A DNA stretch of 64,000 nt, from NCBI GenBank assembly GCA_014607495.2, contig CP053148.1, positions 12,896,001-12,960,000 of the forward strand. Direction: 5' to 3'. A model generated the notes under the pieces. The model worked only from the letters and a program-made list of their open reading frames with translations. It did not search any database and was not told where the DNA came from. The position numbers and the translations under genes were made by a program. The DNA is from Carposina sasakii (lineage: Eukaryota > Arthropoda > Insecta > Lepidoptera > Carposinidae). Below are positions 9,931 through 22,439 of the stretch, piece after piece; the stretch's first letter is position 1, and every line of letters starts with the position of its first letter.

Positions 9931-11341
9931 CATCATCATCATTTTCAGCCCTGAGAAGTCCACTGTTGCACATAGGCCTCCCCCAACAACCTCCACTCCG
10001 ACTGGTCGGAAGCAGCCTGCATCCAACCGACGTCCACGACCTTGGCCAGGTCGTCCGTCCACCTCGCGGGTGGCCTTCCCACACTGCGCTTGCCGATGTC
10101 GTCTGCGAATCGAAGGTGAGTAATGTATTCGCCATTGATATTGATGCCGAGTCCTTTCCATTCGAGAAGCTTAAAAGCGTCTTCCACTGCATTAGTGAAG
10201 AGCTTCGGAGAAATAACATCTCCTTGTCTCACTCCCCTCTGCAATGAAATCGGCTCAGTGCTCCGCTTCTGTACTCGTACCGACATGGTGGCGTTGCTGT
10301 ATAAATTCTTCAGCACTTCGATATATCGATGGTCAATATGGCACCGCTGGAGAGACTGCAACACTGCCCATGTCTCGATCGAATCAAATGCCTTCTCATA
10401 GTCCACGAACGCTAGGCATAGTGGCCGATTATACTCTTCCGTTTTTTATATAATCCGCCGTAGCGTGTGGATATGGTCTATGGTACTAAACCCTTTTCGG
10501 AAACCGGCTTGTTCGGGAGGCTGGAAGTCAACAAACCTGCGAGCAAGACGATTCGTGATTACCCTTGAAAACAATTTGTAGACATGGCTCAGAAGCGAGA
10601 TGGGTCTATAGTTCTTCAGCAAGGCTTTATCGCCTTTTTTAAAGAACAGCACCACCACACTTCTGCTCCATGCTTCCGGCGTTATGCCTTCGAGCAGGAC
10701 GGAATTGAAGAGACTCTGGAGGACCCTCAGTACCGGAGTTCCACCTGCTCTTAGAAGCTCTGATGTAATTCTATCGTCGCCCGGCGCTTTGTTGCTTTTG
10801 AGTTGTTTAAGGGCAGTCCTAAACTCGTACAAGCTGATATCCGGGATGTCTTCAGTATAGTGTCGGGTGAGCTTGGCTCTTGAATCTTTGCCTAATCTAA
10901 CAGGTTTAGCGACCGAGGTATATAGCTGTCCATAGAACCTCTCAAACTCCCTTAGCACCTCTGGTATGGTAGACGCTACACTGCCGTCCTCTGTCTTCAG
11001 CTTCGTCAACTGGCTCTGCCCAATAGATAATTCTCTTGCGAACACTTTGGAGCCTTGATTTCGCTCTATTGTCTCCTTAATGCAACGAGTATTAAAGCTG
11101 CGGATGTCGTGTCGCTTTGCTTGCCTAGAGGATTGCATGTCAGTGGATGATATAAATAACAGGCTGGTAGAAACTGTCCACACGGTAGGGTCTAAATTCT
11201 TTAGACCTAACCGTAGAAATAGACCCCAGAAACTAACTGATCATACTCTCAACCTCATGGCGGAAAAGCGCGCAATGTCTCTGCAGTCCTCTGATGACGC
11301 TGAAGCATATCGGCAGCTCAATAGACGTATCTTCCAAGTAC
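9931..11341 (-). mobile_element. RTE-clade LINE, 5'-truncated and 5'-inverted, with 12-bp target duplication
   Basis: The minus strand reads a reverse transcriptase: GDKALLKNYRPISLLSHVY, PEQAGFRKGFSTIDHI, AFVDYEKAFDSI, QRGVRQGDVISPKLF and the catalytic LRFADD. The 3' end is an (ATG)n run at 9931. From about 11110 to 11341 the sequence is inverted: the region that should precede the reverse transcriptase is read on the plus strand (CRFACLEDCMSVDDINN...AYRQLNRRI). ACACAATTAATT flanks both ends (9919-9930 and 11342-11353). An internal deletion joins LRFADDI to GKRSVGRPPARW, and a frame break lies near 10446. The copy is dead. Confidence 0.92.
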
Positions 11342-11353
11342 ACACAATTAATT
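11342..11353. repeat. Right target-site duplication of the RTE insertion
   Basis: ACACAATTAATT is identical to 9919-9930. Confidence 0.85.
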
Positions 11354-13380
11354 ATTTACCCATAATCTTAGATTCTTAGATTAATGATAGGTCTTCAGCG
11401 AATCATTATTCTAAGCTTAGATTAATGATAGGTCTTCGCTCCGGCGGAGCGAATCATTATTCTAAGCTTATAATATTCTTGGTTAAAAATATCAAGCTAA
11501 ATATGATACAAATAATAATAGGTACGAGTAGTTTATGATGTTGCTGTATTGTGTGAATTCCTATTCATACGCATTTTCCCACGTGCTCAATTTAATTATT
11601 ACCCACCGTAATAATCAATTTATCCCATCCCCAATATTGAGGGAGCAGAACACGCAAATTTTATCTAAAACGCGTCATTAAATGATACATCACCGGTCAC
11701 GCAGTGAGGATCCCACGGGACGGGGCAGATCGCATGAGATGTCACGCGATGGGTCAGGCAGGGCACAGGTAAAAAGAATAACTTAGGTATCTGGTAGGTA
11801 TGTGAGTAATAGGTATGTACCTTATCTTATATCATATATACATACACATACATACATATAATCACGCCTTTATCCCTTACCTAGGCAGAGCACCAAGGGC
11901 CGATAGAACCACATGGTGCCACTTCTGAGAAATTTGAGGGTATTGTTGAGATGCACAAGTTCGGTCAGTAGTGACAGGTGGTCAGCCATCGCCTACAAAA
12001 TACCAAAACCATCTTGTCCCTCTACTGATTCGTACAGTATGCCCGGGAAGAGAAGTAGCTGTAGTATTATACGTTTTTTTTATTATACCCAGGGCAGCAT
12101 AGCAGCAGCATCTCATATAATAAATGGCGCAAAAACGATTTCTCCATATGTCTAACCGAACATGTGAGTTGATAATTTAAATTCAATTTTCATAAATGTT
12201 TAGGTAGATAAATTAAATAGTTACTTTTTGAACATTTAATTTCGCGTCAAATGTACGTAACTAATATCTACCTAGCTCAGACAATGATGAGTTGTTTTAT
12301 TGTTAACCTAGTCACTTCCTGGTAGGTAGAAACCCTGTTTTTGATGCCTGACTAAGATTATTAGTCGAACAGACTCAACAACTGCTGCCAGGGGAAGGAC
12401 GACGACGTCACGAGGGTGGCAGAAATCTACACCGCCATGCGCGTGAGGGATCATCCAACGAGCTTCCTTGTCTTCTACCTATAGATACATGACCTGACAC
12501 GTTAGCTGGGAGCATGTCACGGACACTGCCATCTACTTTTATATTATTCTTATATTTTCATTATATGTATATTTGTTCACTGTATTTACGTAGAGGTCGC
12601 TTGAGAGATTACAAATAGACATATCGGAAACTGATGTGTTTTATTACCAAGTAATCCATTTATATATTAAAACCTGGTTCCTGGGTCGACAGGAAACAGT
12701 ACCAAACCACATATAAATTAAACACTCGTTAAACGCAGTTAAGCGATTTTTGACCCAAGAATTATTAAGGTAAAGATATGTTTAGTTAATACCCACTGAT
12801 ATGACTTGCGATAATGTAGTCCTTATTTAAAATTACGAATACTAAGCTAGCCCAAGTGGCACGACCAATCTATCGCATTGAATCAAACACAAGGTCAACA
12901 GAATAGGTCATAAAATCGAAAATAAAATCATTCGACAACAATGTAACCTAATTGAGCATCATTAGGGTTGGAACAGACTGTATCGATCACATAAAGGTGC
13001 ATAAACAGTGTCGTGAGGGGGTCGCGATGGGGGTCGCGCCCGGCACGGAACGCAAGTGCATTCATGGGTTACATTGAGCCATTAATACAAGGTGTGTGTT
13101 TTTATTTATTCATTGATGAAGGTTGTTAACATTAAAGTTACTTAGGATTTCTGTCGAGCTGACTATAAAAAGATTAACAGCCCTGATCTTGAGTAATTTT
13201 TTGTATAATTATCTCAGATCCGAGATTCATCGAAAAGATGTCTAGTATTAAAATATTTTATTTAAATTTAGAACCCGTTGGAACCTTTAGGCGGAAATTG
13301 TCGCAAAATTCAATGTCTTCATTATTCAAAGTTCATTATTTCAAAGTTCATTATTTCGTGAAACATAACCTAAAATTATG
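11354..13380. other. Intergenic or bHLH-gene intron sequence, no exon identified
   Basis: A short direct repeat at about 11368-11470 (TTAGATTAATGATAGGTCTTC occurs twice) and a LINE 3' fragment at 11850-11930 are visible. A GC-richer patch lies at 12380-12480. The missing last exon of the bHLH gene was sought here, using the HSLSW and WTPEDPR motifs known from the PTF1A family, and was not found. Confidence 0.5.
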
Positions 13381-13384
13381 GGCA

Positions 13385-13470
13385 AATACGCTCCATGGCA
13401 GTCTTGTGGCGTGCCCCCGGGGTCCTACGTCCTACGTCCAGCAGTGGACTGCAATAGGCTGATGATGATG
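13385..13470 (+). repeat. 3' fragment of the RTE-tailed SINE
   Basis: It carries GCAGTCTTGTGGCGTGCC, TACGTCCAGCAGTGGACTGC and AATAGGCTGATGATGATG, the 3' half of the SINE seen complete at 44758-45019. Here it is on the plus strand and 5'-truncated. Confidence 0.8.
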
Positions 13471-13530
13471 AACCTAAAATTGACCATGTTGGCAAACTCT
13501 GCTGTAATGTAAAGATAATTTTCTACCAAC

Positions 13531-16500
13531 CTCTAATGATGACCTTTTTCTGTTCATCCTTATTCTGTGAGTCACTCACTCCAGTCAGTATGGAATCGGA
13601 TGAGTTCCTATCCGTACGGACCTGAAAAGATAAGAAATAAAATAGTCATAACTGTTTTAATTGCCTTTTTTTTAAATCTTCGTTGTGGAAGTACCTATAG
13701 TTATTTTATATCTTGGGGATACATACAGACAAGGATCTGTTCCTGAAATGGGGTAGCCAGAGCAGCATGATCATAAAGGATATCCCACAGCCACGTATAG
13801 CATCTGTGACAAGTTGCTAGCCTATCGTCTCAGTTCCTAAGTCGACTTTTACGACGTGCACGGAAGGTGATACAGCTGATGTATTCTGAAGCCCAGCAGG
13901 TACGTGATGTGTTGTAGTATACCTATATGAACGTAAGTAAGAGATGAAGTGTAATAATTGTTAATCAGACGGCAGCAGCGTTGGCAGCTAATGCACGTAT
14001 TTTACCAGCGTATGATGTACGATTGCGATTCATTATGTACACAAAGCGATAATTTTCGAATTGTAATGGATTTCGATAGTTTCGTTCACTCATATATAGA
14101 TAAGAAATATATAAATATATATCTCGGAATATTACATATTTTGTCAATTTATGTGTTCATGAATAAATTTAATAATGTGATCAACTTTGGAGCCATTTTA
14201 TTTTTGTACTTTAAAAACCAAATTTTCGCGCCATTTGTATATGAACGTAAGTAAGTAATAATATCTATTTTATTAATAATTAAGTTTTTTTATGTGTTCA
14301 AAAGTATACGATAATTTTTCGTGTAATAATTTTACGCCCCTGGTACGATCAGCGCAATTCTAGGTTGCCAACACTGGACGGCAGCAATACGGACAGAATC
14401 TAGTGTCATGCATGTGCAAACATTTTGTATAGTACATATTGAGAACCGTAGACTATGCCGTAGACACAGCTACGACTGTCGTAGTAATTGCTACGCTCGT
14501 AGACATTCTCTCAAGGAGCAATGATTCGTAGTATAATCTACATTTTTAGAATTCCGTAGTCAAACGTCATGGCATTTCATTGGCACGCTACGGCTTGTCG
14601 CATTTGAGCTTGATAGGTATCATTAGACTCGTCTTGTGAGAGAGTGACACCGGGTTAACATTTTTACGCAGTCGGGTTATTTTTTTAAATTAAATGAGGT
14701 TATTACTTTGATACCTTCACTGTTATCTTTTGTACTGGTACGTTTAGTCTATAGGTACTCCACTTAATTCTATGTAGAGCCTTTTTTTTATAATGGTCAG
14801 AGCCTATAAATGAAAGAATCATATCTTTCTCTAAAACTTGATCAAGATACTGCATCAAATTTATCCTTCAAATAGGCTATCTGACCAATGCAAAAAATCG
14901 GCATTTAAAGCTGCAACAAATTCAGATATCACGTAGGTTCACAGTCCATAACCTACCAGTTCTCCAAGAAAGCTGATGTATCCGATAGCCAGTTTCAGCG
15001 TGTCGACCTTGGACAGCCTCTTCTCATAGGGCAGGGTCGGGATGTGGGCACGGAGGCCTTCAAAGGCGTCGTTGATGGACTGCATGCGGCGGCGCTCGCG
15101 CAGGTTGGCGGCCTGGCGCTGCTGGATCTGCTGCTGGGGGCAGCGCGAGCGGCGCTTGTGCAGGCGCCGGCAGTCTGACCTGGAAATAACCTACTTTAAT
15201 TCCGTGTAAAGATCTGCGCCTTTGCATTAGGATAATAAAGTCGCAAGCTTCATCACTATGTACATATTATAAAACAAAGTCGCTTGCCGCTGTCTGTCGG
15301 TCCCTATGTATGCTTAGATCTTTCAAGCTAGGGAACGGATTTTGATGCGGTTTTTTTTAAATAGATAGAGTCATTCACGAGGAAGGTTTATAATATATAA
15401 CTAGGGACCCGCCTCGGTTTCGCACGGGATGATGCACTCTCACGCGGGCAAAGCCGTGGACGGCCGCTGGTTTTACATAAAAACGATGTTAAATAGAATA
15501 GTAGCAAATATTATCATTTGTAAAACATCAATTAAATAGCGCAGTTGTCCATCGTCGTCGTCATAAAACTCTATATAAGTGCGTACAGAGGTTTTTAATT
15601 ATACTTACGTATAATTCTCGGCTTTGAAGTCAGAAAATGAGTTTCACCGACATTCAAATAGCAATTTCAAATTACGTCTACGTAGTTATTACGTATAAAG
15701 TAACCAACTATATAGATATCAAGTGAAAGACGCACAGCACATTTGCAAATAAAAAAAGAACTTTACACATAATATGTACGAGTGTTATTTGAACATTTCG
15801 CATACATAGGTACATTAATTAAAAGAAATATAATACAAGTATTTTGTATAAGTGTTGTGTGGCTGAAGAGGAAGACGTTGATTTCCAAAGCACAAGGATT
15901 TTCATGTATATGTTAACGGAAATGTATGTAATCCGTCATTGTACCTATACAATTCCTAGGAAATATATGTAATTCCTGAAATCGCACGGAAATGTGTGAA
16001 ATAAATTATATTAGACACATTTCCTGGGAAATCTATATATCATTTCCTAAATAGCAATCGCAAAAATGTAAAACATTTGAGATATCAGCGAGGGGATATT
16101 GCTTCGTCTGATCAGGCGATCGTGCTAGTGCCGCGTAAACTGTATACAAAGGCGTGCTTATCTCTGTTTATATTTGTTTCTATTTACCTTCTTCGGCGGA
16201 TTCTTATCTGGCAATATATGTTAGAAGAATGAGGCGGCGGCGGCCGCCGCTGCCGATTTCTTTGGTGTTAGGTTATATGTTTAAGTTTAAGACGATAATC
16301 CCTCTGCGGAAAGTTTAAATATTTGCTTACGCGTTACCTGTTTGGGCGGATACAAAGGTTAGAAGAATGAGGCGGCGGCGACTGCCGCCGCCCGATATAT
16401 TATATTTTACGGTATGGTTGTTACCCGATTGTCTCAACGAGTGCTTTAATAAAAATTATTATTGTCATTTTAACAACGTGTTTTATTACAAAAGCATTAT

Positions 16501-16943
16501 TTTTATACATTTCCTAATACGATATTGGAATCTATGTATTAAATAGTTTTTGAAACAATATTTTATACATTTCCTAAATAGCTTCGGAATTGTATACATT
16601 TCCTACGATTTATATACAATTCTTAGATTTCATACATTTCCGGTAACATAATATACATAAAAGAGTTTAATATTGTATGAACAAATGATAAAGCTCAGAC
16701 AACTTTGACAGTATGTAGTAGGATTTTACGATTAATTTAAGCTACTTAAAAACAAATATACAGACCTTTCCTTGGCACAGAATGATTCTCCTGATCACTA
16801 GCGTACAGACTGCTGTCGGACATCGAGGAGTCATCATAGAGGAACATATCCGAGCCGTTTGCGGACGTCGGCGATGACCCCAGGCCCACCGGAATGACCA
16901 CGTTGTCCATTGACCCACAACGCCCACCATCCATGTTAAACAT
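13531..16943 (-). CDS. Fer1: PTF1A/Fer1-family bHLH transcription factor (partial, 3 exons)
   Basis: Coding exons are 16943-16766, 15174-14957 and 13621-13531, with phases 1, 0 and 1 joining in frame. The first exon (59 codons, ATG at 16943 or in-frame at 16934) is Ser/Asp-rich. The second encodes the whole basic helix-loop-helix (about residues 79-132), including [37 protein letters not shown] and [15 protein letters not shown]. These are diagnostic of the PTF1A/Fer1 group, nuclear regulators that bind E-boxes with E-proteins. The third exon gives [13 protein letters not shown] and ends EQKKVIIRG, matching the conserved KVI block after the bHLH. It stops at a GTTGGT donor; reading through instead gives a stop at 13523-13525. 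The C-terminal exon was not located. The second acceptor could shift by 5 bp (GTCAG), but only the chosen one keeps frame. Confidence 0.85.
13730..13905. repeat. Dispersed repeat fragment (family also near 3600, 18100, 21400, 55330)
   Basis: TTCCTGAAATGGGGTAGCC, TCGACTTTTACGACGTGCA and CAGCTGATGTATTCTGAAGC are shared in shuffled form with several other places in the window. It lies in intron 2 of the bHLH gene. The class was not identified. Confidence 0.4.
14440..14670. repeat. Dispersed repeat fragment, similar to 47850-47945
   Basis: TTGGCACGCTACGGCTTGTC, GCATTTGAGCTTGATAGGT and GAGAGAGTGACAC resemble TTTGGCACGCTCTGGAGCC, GTATTTGAGCTAAGAGGTG and TTAGTGACACTG near 47860. It is probably a non-autonomous element of unknown class. 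Confidence 0.4.
15240..15480 (+). repeat. Helitron-like or RTE-associated repeat fragment in bHLH intron 1
   Basis: TATTATAAAACAAAGTCGC, CTGTCTGTCGG and a GC-rich end CGCACGGGATGATGC...GTGGACGGCCGC are typical of the lepidopteran interspersed family also seen at 2940-3060. Confidence 0.5.
16196..16420 (+). repeat. Dispersed repeat with GGCGGCGGCG block, present twice here
   Basis: TTAGAAGAATGAGGCGGCGG occurs at about 16220 and again at about 16360. The unit TTTCTTTGGTGTTAGGTTA and GTTTAAGTTTAAGACGATAA reappears inverted at 63365-63470. The class is unknown. It lies in intron 1 of the bHLH gene. Confidence 0.6.
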
Positions 16944-17132
16944 TTTTTAAAACACTATTACGTTCACATTTTTACAGGACTTCCAATAGCAGCGACAGTG
17001 TTTTGTACAATGAAGCACGTAAGGGTTGTTGAGGCACGTAGGGAGGCCCAAGAAGCTCCGCCCTCTGCATTGTTCCCGCCCACTGTGCCAAGCTCGGCCG
17101 GATGGTAGAGTGCGTTTTACTAAATAGTTCAT

Positions 17133-18936
17133 TTATACGATGGCGCTAGTTGCTCTTGCATGACTATTTACTCCATACAAGTAATGTTAGTTCAGAAATC
17201 GTGCACTGGAGTTTTTCTTTAAAATGGACTCTATACTGACGCTGTTCTCTAAGTTTTTGCGGTTTGCTGTATGTTTTCTTTTGCAATAATAGGTTTAACT
17301 CTACATACGAAATGGAAAGACACGTTCAATGATCAAACCGTTCGGATATATTGGGTAGAAATTAGAGACATTTCATAGGTAAGATTTGATAACGTTATGC
17401 ATGTATTATGAGGTAGGTATAGGACAATTTACTAATAACAATTCATATCTCAGTTTACTTCACAAGCAAAGATTTAATGTGAAAATTAGAAATTTAGATA
17501 GGAAATGTCCTCCACGTCACCACAGAATGAATGGCTTCATCCATAGAAATGTTATTAGTACCAAGTCCCTGGTTTCATCAATCAATTATTTGTGGGAACT
17601 ACGACAGATGTTCGCGCTATTGAGCGAGTGCTACGTGTAGGTAGAATAGGTACTAGACAGTGTTTATCGTATGCCCAAGGCACGGTGCAAGGTCTTGGTT
17701 TATTGTTTCGATAGCTCACAATCATAATATTCACACCACGTTAAGGTAGAGGCAGACATATTTTCTCTTTGATTTGTCTTTCAATTAAAATTCTCCATAG
17801 TAAAAAGGAAATATGAACGAAAAGCGGATGCCTTATTCTAAGATGAACCTGGATCTAGTATATATATATACATCAGGTAAAACTTAGAGTACCTATTGAC
17901 TCATAAAAAGTTACAACTACCTATTGAACCAATACTATTCTGACACTCTCTAAAAGGGTCCATTCACCTGACCTGGAGAAGCTCTTGACGAGATTCTTAA
18001 CAGCTAATTCTACCTATGCAGAAAGACTAAAGAAGAGCTAGCTAGAACTGCAGAATCGTGAATGAGATCCACAGCAACAATTAGCATCGCGAGATCAGAT
18101 ATAAAAGAACAGTTGCTAGCTCACTGCTTGAGAGAATGCCCAAGTTCCTTAGCCGACTTGTGTAACATGTACGGGAGGAGATGCAGCTAATATATTCTCG
18201 TGAAGCCCCGCATCAGTACAGGCTTTAAACGGGTGTGACTGACTATAATATGATTTTATTATGGTTTCGAGGTGTATGGAAGGTTGTGTCAAGAGGTTTC
18301 CATCTTAAACTCTTGTATGTGACATTGCAAAAGTAAAATTCATTTTAGGAAACATGCCTACAACTAGAACCTAAGTAATAAAATATTTTATTACCTTTAC
18401 AAACAATCGAATATAATATTTTACGTTGCGAATTCAGTATACTTTACACATTTATTTTGTTCACATGTTTAAATTATTATTTATATTCTACTTAACAGAA
18501 TATTTATTCGAGTATGTGTTGTTCATATCCAAAGGATTAAACCTAGAGCAAGCTAGAGTGAATAAGTAGTTTCTAAAACGACGACATGTACGCTGTTAAA
18601 TTATGGAATCTGTATCACATTTCAGATTATTACATGCAAACAGTGTTTTTACATATATAAAAATACACATTGCATTTCTACTCTTAGTTTCTTAATTTTA
18701 AAGCCGATTCTTTCATAAATTGTCCTATCAATTCGATACTAAATGCAACAACAATCCTTGAACTAAGTTTACATTATTTCTTTCCAACAAGCACATTTCT
18801 TTTTTCAGTTCTGTTGTAGCAAATTCGGAAAACTTGAGATGGAGCTATCTTAATGATGAGAGTGAAGAAAATGTTAGACGAAGGTATCTAACTGTTTCAG
18901 ATTAATTCGTAAAAGAGATACATCCGCGTTCAAAAT
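17133..18936. other. Upstream of the bHLH gene; no gene seen
   Basis: This stretch is AT-rich. A small GC-richer patch at 16950-17110 sits just upstream of the bHLH start codon and may hold its promoter, but no TATA box at a good distance was seen. A dispersed repeat (GTGAAGCCCCGCATCAGTAC) lies at 17930-18235. One 84-codon frame at 17386-17640 shows no coding character. Confidence 0.5.
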
Positions 18937-21932
18937 GATATGGGTGAATTTCCCAGGTACGTTTTTAGCGCGGCGTGGATGAAAATCGTAGTGGAAAGTG
19001 CAAAATGCACATTTATTAATTTTTTTTCATTAAGTTCAGACAGTGATCTAGACTAACGTTTAAAACTTAAGACCAAAATCTATTTGTTTACGCATTAAAA
19101 AAAATATTAAAGACTCTAAATCTAATTGCGGTGCTATGTCCCCACTTCATTTGCAAAAATAAATTTGGCTATTTAAATTTTCGGGTGAATTAATTTAACA
19201 GAATACATACATATTTTAAAAATACATTAAATAACACTATTATTTACACCATGAGCAGTAATTTAACTTAACCCGGTAGTACCTGTAACAGCTTTTTAAA
19301 AATGTCCCGCGGAAAAAGTCAATAACGCTGGCGCATTTTGAACATTACACTATTTCATCATAATGAATGAGATAGATGCTAAGCTATCTTTCCCCGCACT
19401 GCTCTGTCAAGCCATCGTATACCAAGTACAAGGATGTTTGATACACTGAACAGTTTTCCCGCCAAAAACGTAAGTATAACCTGCGGTGGCGCAGGAATAC
19501 AAATTTATCATATAACGGTGTCATGTGTATTTAAAAAACTAAAAGGCTGTTTAAAAAGAAATTTTACAGATGATTAAAGATTAGATGTATCGACGTAATT
19601 GCAAATGAATTATTACAATTAAAATAATAGTGTCCGTTATAATTTGAAATTTGTTACTTAATTCTAAGTACGGTGTCGCAACTCCAGTGGCTCCGGTGGC
19701 AAAAAAGAGAGCCACCGTAATATAATAATGTCACCGTAATTGATATTTTGTCTTTTTGTATACAGAATGACTGGAAAACGGGTATTATTTCTATTGAGAT
19801 GTAAAAGTACAGCCCATTTTCTACCTTCATGGGTAGGAAGACCCATTAAAAAAATTACGGCTTCAGGGTTATGCCCCATTTTGTAATGTTTTTAAAATCA
19901 CCTTATTATTAAATGGAAATGCATAAAAAACTAAAATACGTGTATATTTCAGTAATTCAACTAGATAAATAAATAATCATTGGAGACAAAACAACAGACA
20001 TCAACTTGGCATTGTCAAAGTACAATTACCAAAAGGTTTATAATTTTTTTTTCCTGATTCTTTCCTATTCATTCAAAATAATTATTTCACGTAATTCGCA
20101 CACTTAATTAACCTAAATTCAAAAGGTATAATTATGAAAAAGCTTACCAACAGCTGACTAATAAGAATTTTAAAAGTGCTATCCTATGGCGCGACAACCT
20201 TTTTTAACAAGTAACCTAAGTTTGTAGTCAAATTAAAAAAATACAAAGGTGATGAACTGACATTATAATATATATATTATAGCATAGGAATCTTACTGCT
20301 ATCCAAAGGCCTTTTCATGATGCAGTTCAACTCGAATCGAGGTCATACCGCCACCTCCATCTCGTCTTACTCCTACCCCAGGCAGCCGCTCTGTAGCATC
20401 CAGCCAGTTGCACTGTTCGTCTATCTTTTGGTGTCTAAACGACTAACATGGCCGGCACTTTTACTGTCCAGTTCCTTTTTGGTAGGCGATTAGCATACCT
20501 AATGGTGTTCCTGATGCAGTCTGAGCACTGTAGGTCAATCGATAGACAGCATAAGCACACATATCGACAAGTAGACGTTATAAGATCATAGGAAGGGAAC
20601 CGTTCCTAAATGAACTAAGTTCTTCCAGGCACTTAAGATTCATCTCTCAATATTAATAGCTGACCAATAAGAATGTAATATTTTTCTGAGTCCTGACTGT
20701 TCTCAGAAAAAATATCTATATATTCAATGTTCTACTGGCCTAGTAGGTGTACTTATGTACATAATTATTATCTACTTCAGTCCCACGTTTTGTGATATTG
20801 ATTATGACTTGGCCTTCGGTTCAAACTCAAGGAAACCACCCAAAATTGCTACTATAAACCCGAGTAACTTTGCGATAAATCCGAGTAGCTTGAACAAGTA
20901 CGCCTGATGATAACAGAAGAGTTCTACATTCTACTTACCTCAATATAACACTGCTATAGGCTGTAGCGCCACAGAATGTAATTTTTGAAACCTATATTGG
21001 TCAGCTGCTAGTAAGCTTTCTCATAATAAATTACACCTTTTTGAGTAGCTTATTAAATAAGGAATTTAGTTTGATAAAGGGTACGCATGACGCAGTATAT
21101 TATTTTGAAAAAGTAGGGGCTTAATTGGCAAAAACATTTAACAAATTTTGCTTGACCATTCCATGTTGATAGATTTTTGGGAGGTCAAAGTATAAAATGT
21201 GATTTATTTCTTATATGCCATTCTACTCATCTAAAAGGAGATTTAAAAAAAAATGTCATATCTCCGACACTGTGAATTTCCGGATGGGGTGTTCCATATA
21301 TATAAAAGTAGCTAACGAGGTGCACTTTCAAATGTGAATAGAAATGATCCTTATTTCTGGTTTTCGAAGATTTTTACGTACATATAAATAAATACGGCTA
21401 GGTTCCTGAAATGGTGTAGTCAGAACTGCGAGATCTTATAGGAGATACCATGGCCACTACGTTTTATGCTAAGAAAAAAGTCACTAGGAAGCATTTTAAA
21501 GTATTTAATAAAATATTTCCCTAACTGTAAACGTGTTCCTTAAATTTGTTATCATAGTTTCTAAGCTATAATCATGATGATAAACATTATTACCAAGTAA
21601 TAAACGAAAAATCTAAAGTTTTCAAGTTCTGATAAAATAAATAAATAGGTAATTCGTATAATGTTCTCCTGTATTTATAATTCCGCTGGTTGTAATAAAT
21701 TTCAGTGGAGAGATTAACAATTTCGGTGGTTTGATAATAATATCGGTGGCGATTGAAATTTTTAAATGCAGATATCTCAAGAAATAATACGTTTTTAAAA
21801 ATGTGTACCATATGACTGAATATTATATATTTTTAGCTATTACTTCGAATACAAAAAAGTTATAGAAAGTGGATATAAAATTTCGCCAGCGTAATTAGTC
21901 AAAAATCGAGGTTGTTGAAATTCACCCATATC
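18937..21932. repeat. Possible 3-kb element bounded by a 16-bp inverted repeat
   Basis: GATATGGGTGAATTTC (18937-18952) is exactly inverted at 21917-21932. The interior is non-coding AT-rich sequence with scattered GGTGGC/GCCACC motifs. No transposase, target duplication or second copy is visible, so the pairing may be chance. Confidence 0.25.
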
Positions 21933-22205
21933 TATCTTACAGTTGTAGTTTGTGTATATGTTACTGTAAAGGTCAAACTATTATGATTATGCGATTCGCA
22001 CTTTTACCACCGCTCACTTGGTAAGTCCTAGGATTTACATAAAGGCACGGTAAATGTTGACAATAACATTTAGGAAAAAATGTAAAGGTGTTTTAGAAGG
22101 TTCTCTATTTTGCTACGAAAAACAAGGGTTGGTATTTATATAGAAAACAATGCTCCACAAAATAATATACATTATTTGAGGTGCTTGGTGGAACCTGGCT
22201 CTCAT

Positions 22206-22276
22206 AGTGATTATATTTCTATTGATTGTTGTAAACGCCTTTCACTGCCTGTTTGTAGATAATGAAAGCCAAGGTA
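22206..22276 (+). CDS. Weak candidate signal-peptide exon upstream of the duplicated-exon gene
   Basis: Between a poor acceptor (CTCTCATAG) and a good donor (CCAAG|GTATAAG) the frame reads IIFLLIVVNAFHCLFVDNE, a typical signal peptide, if a preceding exon supplies the A of the ATG. Its exit phase (1) does not fit exon 23449 directly, so another exon would be needed. It may be unrelated. Confidence 0.2.
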
Positions 22277-22439
22277 TAAGAGGAGTTTCGCAACACATTT
22301 TAGGTATTACTGACCTTAAGTTCACATATCAGTTCGATTACAACTGTGAATATTCTATATGGCCTATAATAGTGAATCATATTACCTACGTCACAGCTAC
22401 CCGAATCACGCACACCTATACCCGAATCTCAATGCCTTA

